A stretch of DNA of 64,000 bases from Loripinus fragilis (Eukaryota; Mollusca; Bivalvia; Lucinida; Lucinidae): assembly GCA_964019695.1 (NCBI GenBank), contig OZ026516.1:77579018-77643017 (forward strand). Reading direction: 5' to 3'. The notes under the pieces were generated by a model. It had not been told where the DNA came from. It saw only the letters and a list, made by a program, of their open reading frames with translations, and did not search any database. The number at the start of each line of letters is the position of its first letter. Positions within the stretch are counted from its first letter, which is position 1. The position numbers and the translations under genes were made by a program. This document shows, in pieces, positions 63,656 through 64,000 of this stretch.

Positions 63656-63707
63656 GTAACACTTATAAGCTCATACAAATTACACACCTGGTTATGTCAT
63701 TACATAT

Positions 63708-63952
63708 GAGCCGCGTCATGAGATTTCCAACAATTTGACATTTTGTCAAGTGTTGTTGTTGTTGACTCGAAGGAGCCTCTGCAGTCTCCATTTAAGCTTA
63801 GAAACTCCAAATGGTGTTCAGTCAGTAGCTTAGCATTCATAGAATATTCAAGCGATGAGCAAAGGCTCTGATCAGACTATGGTATGCTCAGGCTGATCTG
63901 AGCCTTTGCTGGTCGCACATACCACATTGTTGGAAATCTCATGCACTGGCTC
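63708..63952. mobile_element. GAGCC-type MITE, copy 4, reverse orientation
   Basis: GAGCCGCGTCATGAGATTTC at the left and GAAATCTCATGCACTGGCTC at the right. ATAT lies on both sides (63704-63707, 63953-63956). The interior is the reverse of copies 1-3. Confidence 0.78.
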
Positions 63953-64000
63953 ATATGAGTAAAGGTATGTTATAAATTGGACTTTATCTAAAATAACTGA

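Overview
The window is about 62 kb from the inside of one large, intron-rich animal gene on the + strand, a giant tandem-repeat cadherin. I place 22 exons between 1835 and 63655 by reading acceptor and donor sites against the cadherin reading frame. Each exon is a whole number of codons and every junction is phase 0, so they join into one open frame of 1325 codons. That frame gives 11 complete cadherin (EC) repeats of about 105-117 residues, plus the end of one repeat at the left and the start of another at the right. The start codon, signal peptide, transmembrane segment and stop all lie outside the window. No other protein-coding gene, rRNA or functional tRNA is supportable.

The repeats follow a regular two-exon module. 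A ~63-codon exon runs from the last strand of one repeat through the inter-repeat linker to the D-x-D motif of the next. A ~45-codon exon covers the middle of the repeat. Exons B (3525-3869) and K (32103-32417) are fused modules that lack the mid-repeat intron. The usual linker D-x-N-D-N-x-P-x-F is replaced at all 12 junctions by a form close to V-x-x-R-N-x-x-x-P-x-F. The protein is therefore an extracellular adhesion-type molecule of Fat/Dachsous/CDH23-like build, but with degenerate calcium sites. I cannot assign orthology.

Everything else is intron, packed with mobile and tandem repeats: two tRNA-derived SINE families with intact target-site duplications (TSDs); several MITE families, with TTAA-flanked piggyBac-like palindromic elements most frequent; a 4.5-kb inverted-repeat element with an 8-bp TSD (3885-8403); a 4-kb inverted-repeat element (54720-58715); an 880-bp element inserted inside a duplicated splice acceptor (17778-18657); modular elements with C-rich ends, CCGT-type microsatellites and 150-190 bp internal tandem units; an 84-bp minisatellite of about 35 copies (45347-48330); and a 33-bp minisatellite (59395-60700).

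The gene type, AT-rich introns and repeat spectrum suggest a lophotrochozoan, most likely a heterodont (venerid-like) bivalve. That placement is an inference from the look of the repeats, not a database match.

The most unusual structural signal is how often tandem duplications or transposons sit directly on 3' splice sites (exons C, E, F, G, H, L, V). Next are a GC-AG intron after exon O and the uniformly altered cadherin linkers.
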